Shown here: positions 44,996 to 53,938 of the stretch, piece by piece
How positions within the stretch are numbered: position 1 is the first letter of the stretch
Layout of the letters: the number at the start of each line of letters is the position of its first letter
Made by a program: the position numbers and the translations under genes
Assembly (NCBI RefSeq): GCF_963676275.1
Contig: NZ_OY781091.1
Span: 1,528,775 to 1,592,774 of the forward strand
Source of the DNA: an uncultured Cohaesibacter sp.
GTDB taxonomy: Bacteria > Pseudomonadota > Alphaproteobacteria > Rhizobiales > Cohaesibacteraceae
DNA: 64,000 nucleotides
Direction of reading: 5' to 3'
Notes under the pieces: model-generated
What the model saw: the letters and a program-made list of their open reading frames with translations, nothing else
Database searches by the model: none
What the model was told of the DNA's origin: nothing

Positions 44996-46162
44996 ATGGA
45001 CCAGTTTACAGACATGCGCGGACGCGAAGCCGCATTTTCAAGTGAGGAATTTGCCGAGCGTCAGGCCCGCGCTCAGGCTGCCATTGCCGCGGCTGGTCAT
45101 GAGGTCCTGCTGGTTACCAGCCCGGAAAATATCTATTGGCTGACCGGTCGCCAAACTGCGGGCTATTTTGCTTTCCAGACGCTGATCCTGCCCGCCAACG
45201 GAGCCCCGATCCTGCTGGTTCGCCAACTGGAACTGGCTGGCTCGGTTGCCAATTGCTGGCTTGAGAGTATCGTTGCCTATCAGGATGGCGAAGACCCGGT
45301 AGCCCTGCTTGCCAGCCTGCTGGCCAAGGCCGGGTTCAAGGCAATCGCCATGGAGCTTGATGGCTGGTTCGTCTCGCCCAAAATGGCGCAGCAGATCGAG
45401 ACGGCCTTGCCTTCGGGCAGGCTTTGCGATGGCTCCGGCCTCATTGCGCCCCTACGCATGATCAAGTCTGAGGCTGAGCTGGAGGCGATCCGCCATGCTG
45501 CCCGTTATGCCGAGCTTGGCCTTGCCGCTGGTATCGAAGCGGCAGCCGAAGGCGTGGACGAGAATGCCATTGCGGCGGCGATGTTGTCAGGGGCAGTGCG
45601 TGCCGGATCAGAAACCATGGCCATGGAGCCGCTCGTCTCTTCCGGTCCGCGCAGTGGCCTGCCTCACATGACATGGCGCAGGCGAGCGCTGGAGCAGGGC
45701 GATCCGGTTTTCCTTGAACTGGCGGGTAGCCACTTGCGCTATCATTCGGCCCTGATGCGCACCGTCTGGATCGGCAAACCCTGCGATGAGGGGCAGGCGA
45801 TGATGGATTGTGCGCTCAAGGCGCTTGAGAAGGCGCTGGAAGCCATCAGGCCCGGAATATCCTGCGCCGAGCCCCATCTGGCGGCCCAGAAGGTGATTGA
45901 CGATCTTGGCTACACCGCCGCCTTTCGCAAAAGGATCGGCTATTCCATGGGGGTAGCCTTCGCACCCGATTGGGGCGAGGGGGGCATTCTGAGTCTGTTC
46001 AGTGGCATCGAGCAGGAAATCCGTCCCGGTATGGTGTTTCATTTGCCAGCAACCCTGCGCTCCTATGGCGTCTGGACCGTGGGCGCATCCGAGACGGTGA
46101 TCGTGACCGAGCATGGCATCGACATTCTCTCGGACCTGCCACGGCAAATCGCTGTCCGATGA
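44996..46162 (+). CDS. M24-family creatinase-like hydrolase, probably metal-free
   Basis: Pita-bread-fold protein of 388 aa: N-terminal creatinase domain (VLLVTSPENIYWLTGRQTAGYFAFQTLILP) and C-terminal M24 domain (IKSEAELEAIRHAARYAELGLAAGIEA...). In metallo-aminopeptidases the next block has two metal aspartates (D-FG---DGY-AD-TRT); here it reads FLELAGSHLRYHSALMRT, with Glu and Ser/Ala in their place. This matches non-metal members such as creatinase and ectoine hydrolase, which act on C-N amidine or ring amide bonds. Likely a small-molecule hydrolase, not a dipeptidase. Confidence 0.85.
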   Translation: MDQFTDMRGREAAFSSEEFAERQARAQAAIAAAGHEVLLVTSPENIYWLTGRQTAGYFAFQTLILPANGAPILLVRQLELAGSVANCWLESIVAYQDGEDPVALLASLLAKAGFKAIAMELDGWFVSPKMAQQIETALPSGRLCDGSGLIAPLRMIKSEAELEAIRHAARYAELGLAAGIEAAAEGVDENAIAAAMLSGAVRAGSETMAMEPLVSSGPRSGLPHMTWRRRALEQGDPVFLELAGSHLRYHSALMRTVWIGKPCDEGQAMMDCALKALEKALEAIRPGISCAEPHLAAQKVIDDLGYTAAFRKRIGYSMGVAFAPDWGEGGILSLFSGIEQEIRPGMVFHLPATLRSYGVWTVGASETVIVTEHGIDILSDLPRQIAVR

Positions 46163-46165
46163 TGA

Positions 46166-46807
46166 TCAGGCCTGTGCGAGCCAATCCAGAAAGCGCGTGC
46201 GGACATTGTCGAAATGATGTTCCATCGCGCCGCGGGCTGCTTCCCCATCGCCTGCTTCGATCGCGCTGATAACGGTCAGATGGTCCCGCGCCTGCGCGTC
46301 GAACTTGTCATGAACGCGGGTAATCGTGCAGCGCCTTGCCGTAACGCGGAATTTCTGGATCATGCCGCCAAGAATGGGCAAATGAGCTGCATCGATGACC
46401 GCATTGTGAAAGGCATCATCCAGCAGCCAGAAATCGTCAAAGGCCATGTTATTGTCAATGTCGAGACAGCTCTCCATGACCTTGCGTGAAGCCGCAAGGG
46501 CTTGGGTCATGCCATTCTCAGCGGCGCGGGAAGCTGCGGCGCCTTCCAGAATGCGGCGGATCTGGACGATCTCCAGAAGCTGCTCGATCGACACTCGCCG
46601 CACCAGCAAGGCGCCATTATCAAGCCGGTAGACAACGCCTTCCTTCTCTATGCGGGAAATGGCTGAGCGCAGCGGTGTGCGGGAAATGCCAAGCTCGGCG
46701 GCGAGCCCGCGCTCGGTCAATACAGTCTCCGGCTGATACTGCTGCGACAATATCTTCTGCTTGATCGCGTTATAGGCCTGTTGCGCCAGTGTTTCTTTTT
46801 CCACCAT
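46166..46807 (-). CDS. GntR/FCD-family transcriptional regulator
   Basis: Regulator of 213 aa: winged helix (LAQQAYNAIKQKILSQQYQPETVLTERGLAAELGISRTPLRSAISRIEKEG) and FCD domain with the metal-site pattern DDAFHNAVI, RDHLTVISAIEAGD and MEHH. It is the last of five minus-strand genes, after a TRAP transporter and a second FCD regulator, and its stop abuts the M24 gene stop (convergent, 3 bp apart). Could regulate the pxp/M20/M24 genes. Confidence 0.9.
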   Translation of the reverse strand: MVEKETLAQQAYNAIKQKILSQQYQPETVLTERGLAAELGISRTPLRSAISRIEKEGVVYRLDNGALLVRRVSIEQLLEIVQIRRILEGAAASRAAENGMTQALAASRKVMESCLDIDNNMAFDDFWLLDDAFHNAVIDAAHLPILGGMIQKFRVTARRCTITRVHDKFDAQARDHLTVISAIEAGDGEAARGAMEHHFDNVRTRFLDWLAQA

Positions 46808-46854
46808 TTCCTCGCCTGATGCTGTGGTCTTTTGTCCTGCCGGTCGGGGTAGGA

Positions 46855-47496
46855 TCAGGAGTTTGCCGCCTCAAAGCTGGCAAGTTTCTCCAGAATGGCC
46901 GCCTTGGCATTGTCGATATGCTGTGCCATGCGAAGAGCAACCTCTTCTTCGTTGCCCGCCGCAAGCGCCTCAAGAATGAGCAGATGCTCCTGATTGCCTT
47001 TGACAAAGCGTCCCTTGACCCGCGTATGGTCGAAAATGCAGGTACGCAGACGCAGGTCATTGACCGTGTTGATCAGGGTCTGGTTATGGGTAGCCCCGGT
47101 GAGCATGCCATGGAAATCTTCATCCACCAGCCAATGCTCTTCTCCCTGACCCGGCCCGGCCTGCAAAAGGGCCTCTATCCGTGTCTGCATTGCCTCGATC
47201 GTCTGCTGAGGCAGCTTTAACGCCATGCGGGCCGAATAGACTTCCAACTCTCGGCGCAGAAAGAAAATCTCTTCCACTTCTTCCGGAGCAAGCAGGCGCA
47301 CACGCAGAAAGCGGCCGCTCTTCTTGGCCAGTCCCTCGGCTTGAATACGGTTGATTGCCTCTCGCACCGGCGTGCGCGACATGTCCAGCAACGCACCCAG
47401 CTTGGCTTCCTGCAGGGCATCCCCGACCTTGAGCGTCCCGGCGAATATCATCTCGATAATTTGCGTATAGGCACGCTTTGCCAATGGTTCGCTCAT
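46855..47496 (-). CDS. GntR/FCD-family transcriptional regulator
   Basis: Regulator of 213 aa with winged helix (LAKRAYTQIIEMIFAGTLKVGDALQEAKLGALLDMSRTPVREAINRIQAEGLA) and FCD domain (DEDFHGMLTG, NQEHLLILEALAAGN, MAQHIDN). It is the nearest regulator downstream of the TRAP genes and lies 47 bp upstream of a paralogue of equal length but low identity. It may sense the TRAP substrate. Confidence 0.9.
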   Translation of the reverse strand: MSEPLAKRAYTQIIEMIFAGTLKVGDALQEAKLGALLDMSRTPVREAINRIQAEGLAKKSGRFLRVRLLAPEEVEEIFFLRRELEVYSARMALKLPQQTIEAMQTRIEALLQAGPGQGEEHWLVDEDFHGMLTGATHNQTLINTVNDLRLRTCIFDHTRVKGRFVKGNQEHLLILEALAAGNEEEVALRMAQHIDNAKAAILEKLASFEAANS

Positions 47497-47523
47497 GAAG
47501 GCCCGACTTTTCCTCTTCCCCTG

Positions 47524-47553
47524 TCCTTCAGGTCCCGGTCGGGATCTGAAGGA
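47524..47553. terminator. Hairpin between TRAP large permease and GntR genes
   Basis: TCCTTCAGGTCCC (47524-47536) pairs with GGGATCTGAAGGA (47541-47553), 13 bp with one G-U, GGTC loop. On the plus strand TTTTCTT follows, so it looks like an intrinsic terminator for plus-strand reading; on the minus strand it may attenuate transcription into the regulators. Confidence 0.55.
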
Positions 47554-47619
47554 TTTTCTTGAAACGTAAAACGGTCAGCGAAGAGATGAGATCTCCGCCA
47601 ACCGCTTGTGATCGAAATG

Positions 47620-48924
47620 TTAGTTCTTCGCCGACAGACTGTCCGGCAACCAGGTTACAATCTCCGGGAATACCGCAATTGCGCAAACAAATGCCGCCAT
47701 GATCATGAAAAATGGCAAGGCAGCCCGTGCGATGCTTCCGATTTTGTCGCCTGTCAGGCGCTGGATCACAATCAGGTTGAACCCTACCGGCGGAGTGATT
47801 TGCGCCATTTCCACAACTAAAACCAAAAAGACACCATACCACACCTTGTCATATCCGGCAGCCAGAACCAAAGGCAGGGTAATTGGCAGCGTCATGACGA
47901 TCGCTGACATGCCTTCCATGATGCAGCCGAGGATCGCATAGAATAGCAGCAGAACCAGAATGAGCACCAAAGGCGAGAGCTGCAGTGACTGGATATAGCC
48001 TGCGATGAAGGACGGCAGACCCAGATAGCCCAGCGTGACCGAGAGGAACATGGCACCTACGATGATGAACCCGATCATCGAGACGGTCTGGGCGGCGTGA
48101 TAGACCGCTTCGGCCAGATTCCGCAGATTGATGGAGCGTTGGAACAGCCCGATCAGAATGGATCCGGCAACCCCGACCCCGGCCGCTTCGGTCGGTGAAG
48201 CGATGCCGCCATACATCGAGCCGATAACGGCGATGATGAGCAACAGAACGGGCCCTAGCCCCATCAGCGCTTCAAACTTCTCCCCCCAGCTCGTTGAAGG
48301 GGTGGCTTCTCCAACCAGAGACGGATTGAGACTGGAGCGAATGGCCAGATAGCCCATATAGGTGCCCGCCAGACAGACGCCCGGAACGATACCGGCCATG
48401 AAAAGCTTGAGGATCGATTCCTCGGCCAGAACGCCATAAATGATCATGATCGTGGAGGGCGGGATGAGAAATCCCAGCGTTCCGGCACCGGCCAGACTTC
48501 CGATGACCATCTTGCGATCATAGCCGCGCCCCAGCAATTCTGTTGCCGTGATACGGCCGACTGTGGCTGTTGTGGCAGCCGATGAGCCCGAGACTGCAGC
48601 AAACAATGTGCAGGCCAGCACAGTGATGTGGCTCATTCTGCCGGGCAGGCGGCGCGTCCAGGGGGCAAGGCCCGAAAAGAGGGCTTCGGAAAGACGGGTG
48701 CGGAACAGGATTTCCGCCATCAGGATGAAGAGAGGCAGCGCCAGCAATTCCATGCTGACCGCAGAGTTCCAGATCTGCTGGGCCAACAGTTTGGAAATCG
48801 GGAAATTCGATTTGAAAATGGACATGGTCAACATGCCCGTTCCGATAAGACCGAGCCCGACCCAGACCCCGGCACCAAGAAGCAGGGCCAGAAGGCCAAC
48901 AAGTGAAAGCGTCAGTTTTCCCAT
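47620..48924 (-). CDS. TRAP transporter large permease (DctM family)
   Basis: Large subunit, 434 aa from ATG 48924, overlapping the stop of the small permease gene (TAATG). A longer frame to 49050 lies inside that gene and is rejected. Blocks: LALPLFILMAEILFRTRLSEALFSGLAPW, FAAVSGSSAATTATVGRI, GSLAGAGTLGFLIPPSTIMIIYGVLAEESILKLFMAGIVPG and VWYGVFLVLVVEMAQITPPVGFNLIVIQ. Transporter genes run P-Q-M on the minus strand and are followed by two GntR genes. Confidence 0.93.
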   Translation of the reverse strand: MGKLTLSLVGLLALLLGAGVWVGLGLIGTGMLTMSIFKSNFPISKLLAQQIWNSAVSMELLALPLFILMAEILFRTRLSEALFSGLAPWTRRLPGRMSHITVLACTLFAAVSGSSAATTATVGRITATELLGRGYDRKMVIGSLAGAGTLGFLIPPSTIMIIYGVLAEESILKLFMAGIVPGVCLAGTYMGYLAIRSSLNPSLVGEATPSTSWGEKFEALMGLGPVLLLIIAVIGSMYGGIASPTEAAGVGVAGSILIGLFQRSINLRNLAEAVYHAAQTVSMIGFIIVGAMFLSVTLGYLGLPSFIAGYIQSLQLSPLVLILVLLLFYAILGCIMEGMSAIVMTLPITLPLVLAAGYDKVWYGVFLVLVVEMAQITPPVGFNLIVIQRLTGDKIGSIARAALPFFMIMAAFVCAIAVFPEIVTWLPDSLSAKN

Positions 48925-49481
48925 TACAGCTGATCCTCTATCTGGGCTTCGTTGGTCAGAGCCTGTCCGGTTGCGGTCCGGATCAGTTGCGCCACCATCT
49001 GAAGCGCGAAGACGACAGCTCCCAGCACCATGAATGCCTGCGGGATCCACAAGGGGGTTCGGACCACGGAAGAAGAGGTCGAGCCTCTCTTGAAGGAGAG
49101 GAAGGCCATGTCGCTGACGGCATGAAGGATGGCAAGGGCGATGATAAAGCCGATCAGGCAGGCTGCGATGTCGAGTATCTGCTTGCCTCTGGGGGGCAAA
49201 TAGTCATTCAGCGCGGTGACACGGACATGGCCGCCGGCCTTGAGGGTTGCGCCTGCCGAAAGAAAGATGCAGGCCCCCATCATATAGGCTGCAAAATCCC
49301 AACTGAAGGGCAGGCTGGTATTGATGAAGTTGCGCGCAAGAATTTCTGCTGCGATGAGCAGGAAAATGGCAACCAGACAAACACCCCCGAGAATGCAGGA
49401 AAGGCTGCTGATTTGATCGATCGGGTTTGTGATTGCCGAAAATTTCCGATCTTCGGACTCTGACATGGGAGGGACCTGCAA
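48924..49481 (-). CDS. TRAP transporter small permease (DctQ family)
   Basis: Small membrane subunit, 185 aa, four helices. Family text: LSCILGGVCLVAIFLLIAAEILARNFINTSLPFSWDFAAYMMGACIFLSAGATLKAGGHVRVTAL. It starts after the hairpin that follows the binding-protein gene and overlaps the large permease gene by one base. Confidence 0.9.
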   Translation of the reverse strand: MQVPPMSESEDRKFSAITNPIDQISSLSCILGGVCLVAIFLLIAAEILARNFINTSLPFSWDFAAYMMGACIFLSAGATLKAGGHVRVTALNDYLPPRGKQILDIAACLIGFIIALAILHAVSDMAFLSFKRGSTSSSVVRTPLWIPQAFMVLGAVVFALQMVAQLIRTATGQALTNEAQIEDQL

Positions 49482-49556
49482 ATGGTGTTAAGCCAAGGAA
49501 ATGATCTTGAAAATGCGGATTATTCCGGCTTCATTTGGCCTTGAAAAGCCGATTGA

Positions 49557-49588
49557 AAGCCGCCCGGACAAACGGGGCCGGGCGGCTT
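49557..49588 (-). terminator. Intercistronic hairpin after TRAP binding-protein gene
   Basis: AAGCCGCCCGG (49557-49567) and CCGGGCGGCTT (49578-49588): perfect 11-bp GC-rich stem, 10-nt loop, starting 6 bp after the binding-protein stop on the minus strand. Only a short TTT follows. Confidence 0.7.
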
Positions 49589-49594
49589 GCTGCA

Positions 49595-50575
49595 TCAGTT
49601 GCGAACTGCCAGATAGGCGTCGATATAATCGGCAGCTTCCGGAACGCGGGTCTTGAACTCTTCCCAGAGCGGCTGGGCGCGTTTGATCAGTTCGGCCTTC
49701 AGCTCTGCAGATGGCGCGGTAACCGTCATGCCATTTTCTTCCAGAATGGCGATTTTCTTCTGGTCTTCAGCGCGGCTTGCTTTCCAGAAATCCCCTTCAA
49801 GCTTGATCGCTGCCGTTTCGATGGCATCCTGCTGCTCTTCGGTCAGATCATTCCATGCGTCGAGATTGACGGTCACGATGTTGCTTGATGCCTGCCAGTT
49901 GAAGGTGCTCATGTTGCCCATGAATTCCCAGAAGGAGCCGTCAACGCCGGAGGAGGAAGACGTCGTAACCCCCTCGATGGTACCAGCAGCAAGGGAGGGA
50001 ACCACCTCACCCCAAGGCATCTGAAGCGGGGCTGCGCCAAGTGCGTTGAAGAAATTCTGGCCGTTTGCGTCAACCACGCGCAGCTTTACGCCCGCCAGAT
50101 CGTCAATCGTCTTGACCGGATTCTTGGTGTAAACCGCCTGACCGGGCCATGGCACCATGTAAAGCAGTTTCTGGTTCATCGACTCGGCCACTTCTTCCAC
50201 TTTCGGGCGGAAATATTTGTGCAGCAGCGCAAGGTCGGACATGGTTGGTGCCAGGAATGGCAGGCTTTCAATGCCCAGAACAGGGGCTTCACCGACCTGC
50301 TGGCTCATCAGGATGTCGGCGATCGGAACGAGGCCGTCACGAACGGCCGCCATGCCTTCAGGCCCCTTGATGCCGAGCGATCCACCGGCATGTACGGTGA
50401 TCACGACTTCACCGTCGGTAACCTCTTTGACCGTTTGAGCAAACTGCATGGCGTCCTGAGTGTGGAAGTTGCCTTCTGGCCAGACAACGGACATGTCCCA
50501 GTTGGTTTCAGCATAGGCTTGTGCGGCAAAGGCAATCGTGCCTGCTGCGAGAACTGCGCGGAGTGCTGATTTCAT
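49595..50575 (-). CDS. TRAP transporter solute-binding protein (DctP family)
   Basis: Periplasmic binding protein of 326 aa with signal peptide MKSALRAVLAAGTIAFAAQAYA cut before ETNWD. Start has GAGGG upstream. Conserved centre: AGVKLRVVDANGQNFFNALGAAPLQMPWGEVVPSLAAGTIEGVTTSSSSG. The Arg in KLRV is the usual carboxylate contact; the PLQMPWGEV/EGVTTSSSSG variant of PTPM..EVY/VDGQENP places it in a different DctP subgroup from SiaP. Ligand could be a 5-oxoproline- or keto-acid-like compound given the neighbourhood; not proven. Confidence 0.9.
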   Translation of the reverse strand: MKSALRAVLAAGTIAFAAQAYAETNWDMSVVWPEGNFHTQDAMQFAQTVKEVTDGEVVITVHAGGSLGIKGPEGMAAVRDGLVPIADILMSQQVGEAPVLGIESLPFLAPTMSDLALLHKYFRPKVEEVAESMNQKLLYMVPWPGQAVYTKNPVKTIDDLAGVKLRVVDANGQNFFNALGAAPLQMPWGEVVPSLAAGTIEGVTTSSSSGVDGSFWEFMGNMSTFNWQASSNIVTVNLDAWNDLTEEQQDAIETAAIKLEGDFWKASRAEDQKKIAILEENGMTVTAPSAELKAELIKRAQPLWEEFKTRVPEAADYIDAYLAVRN

Positions 50576-51422
50576 CGGTAAATTACCCTCATCGTTCGAT
50601 ATGGTGGTTGCGTATTTTTATTGGCTGGAAGCGAATTTGATTTTCGGTATTCCAGCTGTATGTCAAACGAATGCGACCATACGATGGAAAATTAGGCAGC
50701 GCAAGAGGGTGCACAATATTTGAGCTAATTTTTTGGTATCCGTGTAGAAACCTTGGGTTGCTGTCTGTCCACTAGAGGCGTTTTTCCAAGCTTTTCCCTC
50801 ACTTTTTGTCAAAATCGGGTGAGTCAGTGAGCCCTGTGCTGAATAAAGCGCTTGTACCGGGCGGGGCGACAAGCCGTTCGTTTGCGGCTGCATGCAAGGC
50901 AAAGTGTCCAGCGCGATCATGGGAAGCATCTGTGAAGCGAATGAAGAGCGGTGCGCCCAGAGCGTGGGGCAGGGGGCACGGCAGGCAAGGCACCCGGCAG
51001 CGCCTTCATTTCATGCCTTCAGGTTCTGAACGGATCTGATCAATAATTAGTCAGGATTACGACGCTTTTTCATCATTCATCGCTCTGACTGAATGGAGAA
51101 AAATTTTATAAGCTATTGATAATAAGCGAAAAAAATGATTCAAAACAAATCCGCTGCGGCTTTCGAAAACCGGTGGTTATTTGATCTTGAAAAGCGGAAT
51201 GCATCAAATCATAGTTATGATGCATCATAATTCCAGTTGAATATATCGCAGCAAAATGAACATGGCCCCGAATGAGCCGGGAGAAAATTCAACCTTTCGG
51301 GCATGCAATTGGCGCGTTAGCGGACATCCGGATTGGATGATGTACCGAGCGGAACCATGAGACGGCTGCCTTGCGATTCCCTCGTACAATCTGTCGAACA
51401 AGAGCTTTTAGGAACCAGCACC
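50576..51422. promoter_or_regulatory. 847-bp divergent intergenic region with GntR operator
   Basis: No credible gene; short open frames here lack ribosome sites and family features. The left part serves the minus-strand TRAP genes and includes TTGGTATCC near 50733 and CGGTATTCC near 50645, possible FCD half-sites. The stretch 51040-51140 is strongly AT-rich. The right part holds a double palindrome at 51197-51227 shared with the region before the GntR gene at 57385. Confidence 0.6.
51197..51227. promoter_or_regulatory. Double GntR operator upstream of transaminase operon
   Basis: GAATGCATCA (51197-51206) and TGATGCATCA (51218-51227), centres 21 bp apart. The core ATGCATCAAAT-N5-TTATGATGCATCA recurs exactly at 57300-57328, in front of the GntR gene. 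Confidence 0.75.
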
Positions 51423-52772
51423 ATGAGCATTATGCCCAATTCTGTCGAGGGGCGCGATATCGCCTACCACATGCATCCAGCGGTCAATCTTCGCAAATTC
51501 GAAGAGAAGGGCGGACTGGTCATCGAACGCGGTGAAGGCGTTTATGTCTATGATAACAATGGCAAACGTTATCTTGAAGGGCTTGCCGGACTGTGGTCTG
51601 TCGCCGTTGGTTTTGGCGAGAAACGTCTGGTGGAGGCCGCGACAGCCCAGTTGCAGAAACTGCCCTATTACCATTCCTTCAATTACAAGACCAATGGCCC
51701 CTCAGTCGATCTGGCCGAATTGTTGATCAAGATTGCGCCGGTGCCCATGTCCAAGGTGCATTTCACCTCATCCGGTTCCGAGGCCAACGATCTCACGGCC
51801 AAAATGGTCTGGTATCGCTCCAACGCGCTGGGCAAGCCCGAGAAGAAAAAGATCATCGGTCGCATCAAGGGCTATCACGGTGTGACGATTGCCGCCGGGT
51901 CGATCACCGGCATTCCGGCCAATCACAAGAGCTTTGATTTGCCGCTGGAGCGCATGCTGCATACATCCTGTCCGTCCTACACCCATTTTGCGCAGGATGG
52001 CGAAAGCGAAGAGGCTTTCACCGCCCGCATGCTGAAGGATCTGGAAGATCTGATCATCAGGGAAGGGCCGGAAACCATCGCCGCTTTCTGGGGTGAACCC
52101 GTTATGGGAGCTGGCGGTGTTCTGGTTCCGCCAACCGGTTATTGGGCTGGCGTGCAGGCAATCCTGAAGAAATATGACATTCTGCTGGTGGCCGATGAAG
52201 TGATCTGCGGCTTTGGCCGTACCGGCAAGATGTTTGCCTGCGAGACCTTCGACATCAAACCCGATGTGCTGGTGATTTCCAAGCAGCTGTCATCGTCCTA
52301 CATGCCGCTGTCAGCCATTCTGATGAATGACGATTTCTACCAGCCGATCGCCGATGAATCCGACAAGATCGGCGTTTTCGCCCATGGCTTTACTGCCTCG
52401 GGCCATCCGGTTGCCACCGCTGTCGGCCTTGAGAATGTCAAGATCATCATCGAGCGCGATCTGGTCGGCAATGCTGCCCGCCTTGAGAAGCAGTTCCTTG
52501 ATGGATTGGCGGAACTGGCCACACATCCTCTGGTCGATTCCTCCCGCGGGGTTGGCCTGCTCGGCGCCATCGAAATCATCCCATGGGAGAATCTGCCAAG
52601 CGGTGCCGCAGCTCTCGCCATTGCCGAGGCGATGCAGGAAGAAGGCTGCATCATCCGCAATATCGGTGAGGCAATCTGCTTCTGCCCGCCGCTGATCATC
52701 ACGGCAGAGCAGATCTCGGAAATGTTCGCCATCACCAAACGCGCCCTCGATAAGGTTGCCGCAACCAGATAG
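51423..52772 (+). CDS. Class III aminotransferase, putrescine/omega-amino acid-pyruvate type
   Basis: Fold-type I PLP transaminase, 449 aa from ATG 51423 with AGGAA upstream. Blocks: YLEGLAGLWSVAVGFGEKRLVEAA, HFTSSGSEANDLTAKMVWY, GRIKGYHGVTIAAGSITG, FWGEPVMGAGGVLVPP, LLVADEVICGFGRTGKMF and the Schiff-base K287 in VISKQLSSSYMPLSA. The pattern fits SpuC-like polyamine:pyruvate or taurine/omega-amino acid:pyruvate transaminases. Placed before a polyamine-type ABC importer, it probably removes a terminal amino group from the imported amine. Confidence 0.9.
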   Translation: MSIMPNSVEGRDIAYHMHPAVNLRKFEEKGGLVIERGEGVYVYDNNGKRYLEGLAGLWSVAVGFGEKRLVEAATAQLQKLPYYHSFNYKTNGPSVDLAELLIKIAPVPMSKVHFTSSGSEANDLTAKMVWYRSNALGKPEKKKIIGRIKGYHGVTIAAGSITGIPANHKSFDLPLERMLHTSCPSYTHFAQDGESEEAFTARMLKDLEDLIIREGPETIAAFWGEPVMGAGGVLVPPTGYWAGVQAILKKYDILLVADEVICGFGRTGKMFACETFDIKPDVLVISKQLSSSYMPLSAILMNDDFYQPIADESDKIGVFAHGFTASGHPVATAVGLENVKIIIERDLVGNAARLEKQFLDGLAELATHPLVDSSRGVGLLGAIEIIPWENLPSGAAALAIAEAMQEEGCIIRNIGEAICFCPPLIITAEQISEMFAITKRALDKVAATR

Positions 52773-52868
52773 CGACCCTTTCTCAATTCCACAGACTTAA
52801 GCCTTTCAAATAGATCGGGAAAACCCGGCATTTCAAAAAAGCAATCAACCTACCGGAGTTATAACATC

Positions 52869-53906
52869 ATGAAAAAATGGGCACTTTTGGCCTCTGTTCT
52901 CGCACTTGGCGCCATGTCGAGCGCATCTCAGGCCCGCGACCTGACGATCACCAGCTGGGGTGGCAGCTACCAGACTGCGCAGCAGGAAATCTACTTCAAG
53001 CCATTTTCCGAGAAGGTCGGAAAACCGGTCCTTGATGAAAGCTGGGATGGTGGTTATGGCGTGCTTCAGGCCAAGGTGAAAGCCGGGTCTCCGAACTGGG
53101 ATGCCGTTCAGGTCGAAGCTGAAGAGCTGGCGCTTGGCTGCGATGATGGCATTTTCGAAACCATCGACTGGGACAAGATGGGCGGACAGGATGCCTTTAT
53201 GCCTGCCGCTGTCAGCGATTGTGGTGTTGGCACCATCGTCTGGTCTCTGGCCATTGCCTATGATGGCAGCAAACTCTCGGAAGGGCCGAAAGACTGGGCC
53301 GACTTCTGGGATGTAAAGAAATTCCCGGGCAAACGCGCCCTGCGCAAGGGGGCAAAATACACCCTTGAATTTGCTCTGCTGGCCGATGGTGTGCCTGCCG
53401 ATGAACTCTATGATACCCTTTCCACCGAAGAGGGTATCGAGCGCGCCTTTGCCAAGCTTGATGAGCTGAAGCCTGATCTGATCTGGTGGGAATCCGGAGC
53501 CCAGCCACTGCAGTTCCTTGCCTCCGGCGAAGTGACCATGGCCGCTTCCTATAATGGCCGTATCACCGGCATCAACAAATCCGAAGGCAAGAATTTCAAG
53601 CTGGTTTGGCCCGGTTCCATCTATGCCATCGACAGTTGGGTGATCCTCAAGGATGCCGAAAACAAGGATCTGGCCGAGGATTTCATCGCCTTCGCCAGCC
53701 AGCCGGAAAATATGTCCAAGCTGCCGTCCTATATCGCCTATGGCCTGACCAACAAGAAGGCCTCGGAAATGGTGCCTGCAGAATTGGCTGAGGATATTCC
53801 GACAACGCCGAAAAACCTTGAAGATGCCGTGTCTCTGGATGTCGATTTCTGGATCGACAATTCCGAAGCGTTGAACCAGCGTTTCAATGCCTGGCTAGCC
53901 CAGTAA
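52869..53906 (+). CDS. ABC transporter binding protein, polyamine class
   Basis: Periplasmic binding protein of 345 aa; signal peptide MKKWALLASVLALGAMSS..SQA. Mature start RDLTITSWGGSYQTAQQEIYFKPFSEKVG is the PotD/PotF-class opening; WDAVQVEAEELALGCDDGIFE, GKRALRKGAKYTLEFALLADGV, SYNGRITGINKSEGKNFKLVWPGSIYAIDSWVILKDAEN follow. The many acidic residues (Asp/Glu) near the likely pocket agree with a cationic ligand. Good Shine-Dalgarno (CCGGAG) upstream. Confidence 0.9.
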   Translation: MKKWALLASVLALGAMSSASQARDLTITSWGGSYQTAQQEIYFKPFSEKVGKPVLDESWDGGYGVLQAKVKAGSPNWDAVQVEAEELALGCDDGIFETIDWDKMGGQDAFMPAAVSDCGVGTIVWSLAIAYDGSKLSEGPKDWADFWDVKKFPGKRALRKGAKYTLEFALLADGVPADELYDTLSTEEGIERAFAKLDELKPDLIWWESGAQPLQFLASGEVTMAASYNGRITGINKSEGKNFKLVWPGSIYAIDSWVILKDAENKDLAEDFIAFASQPENMSKLPSYIAYGLTNKKASEMVPAELAEDIPTTPKNLEDAVSLDVDFWIDNSEALNQRFNAWLAQ

Positions 53907-53938
53907 AGGGTGAGTAAGGCCCAGTTTGGCCAAAGACT

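Noticed and set aside
50663-51039. Small open frames in the 847-bp intergenic region
   Set aside because: No ribosome sites, no family features, and mutual overlaps on both strands.
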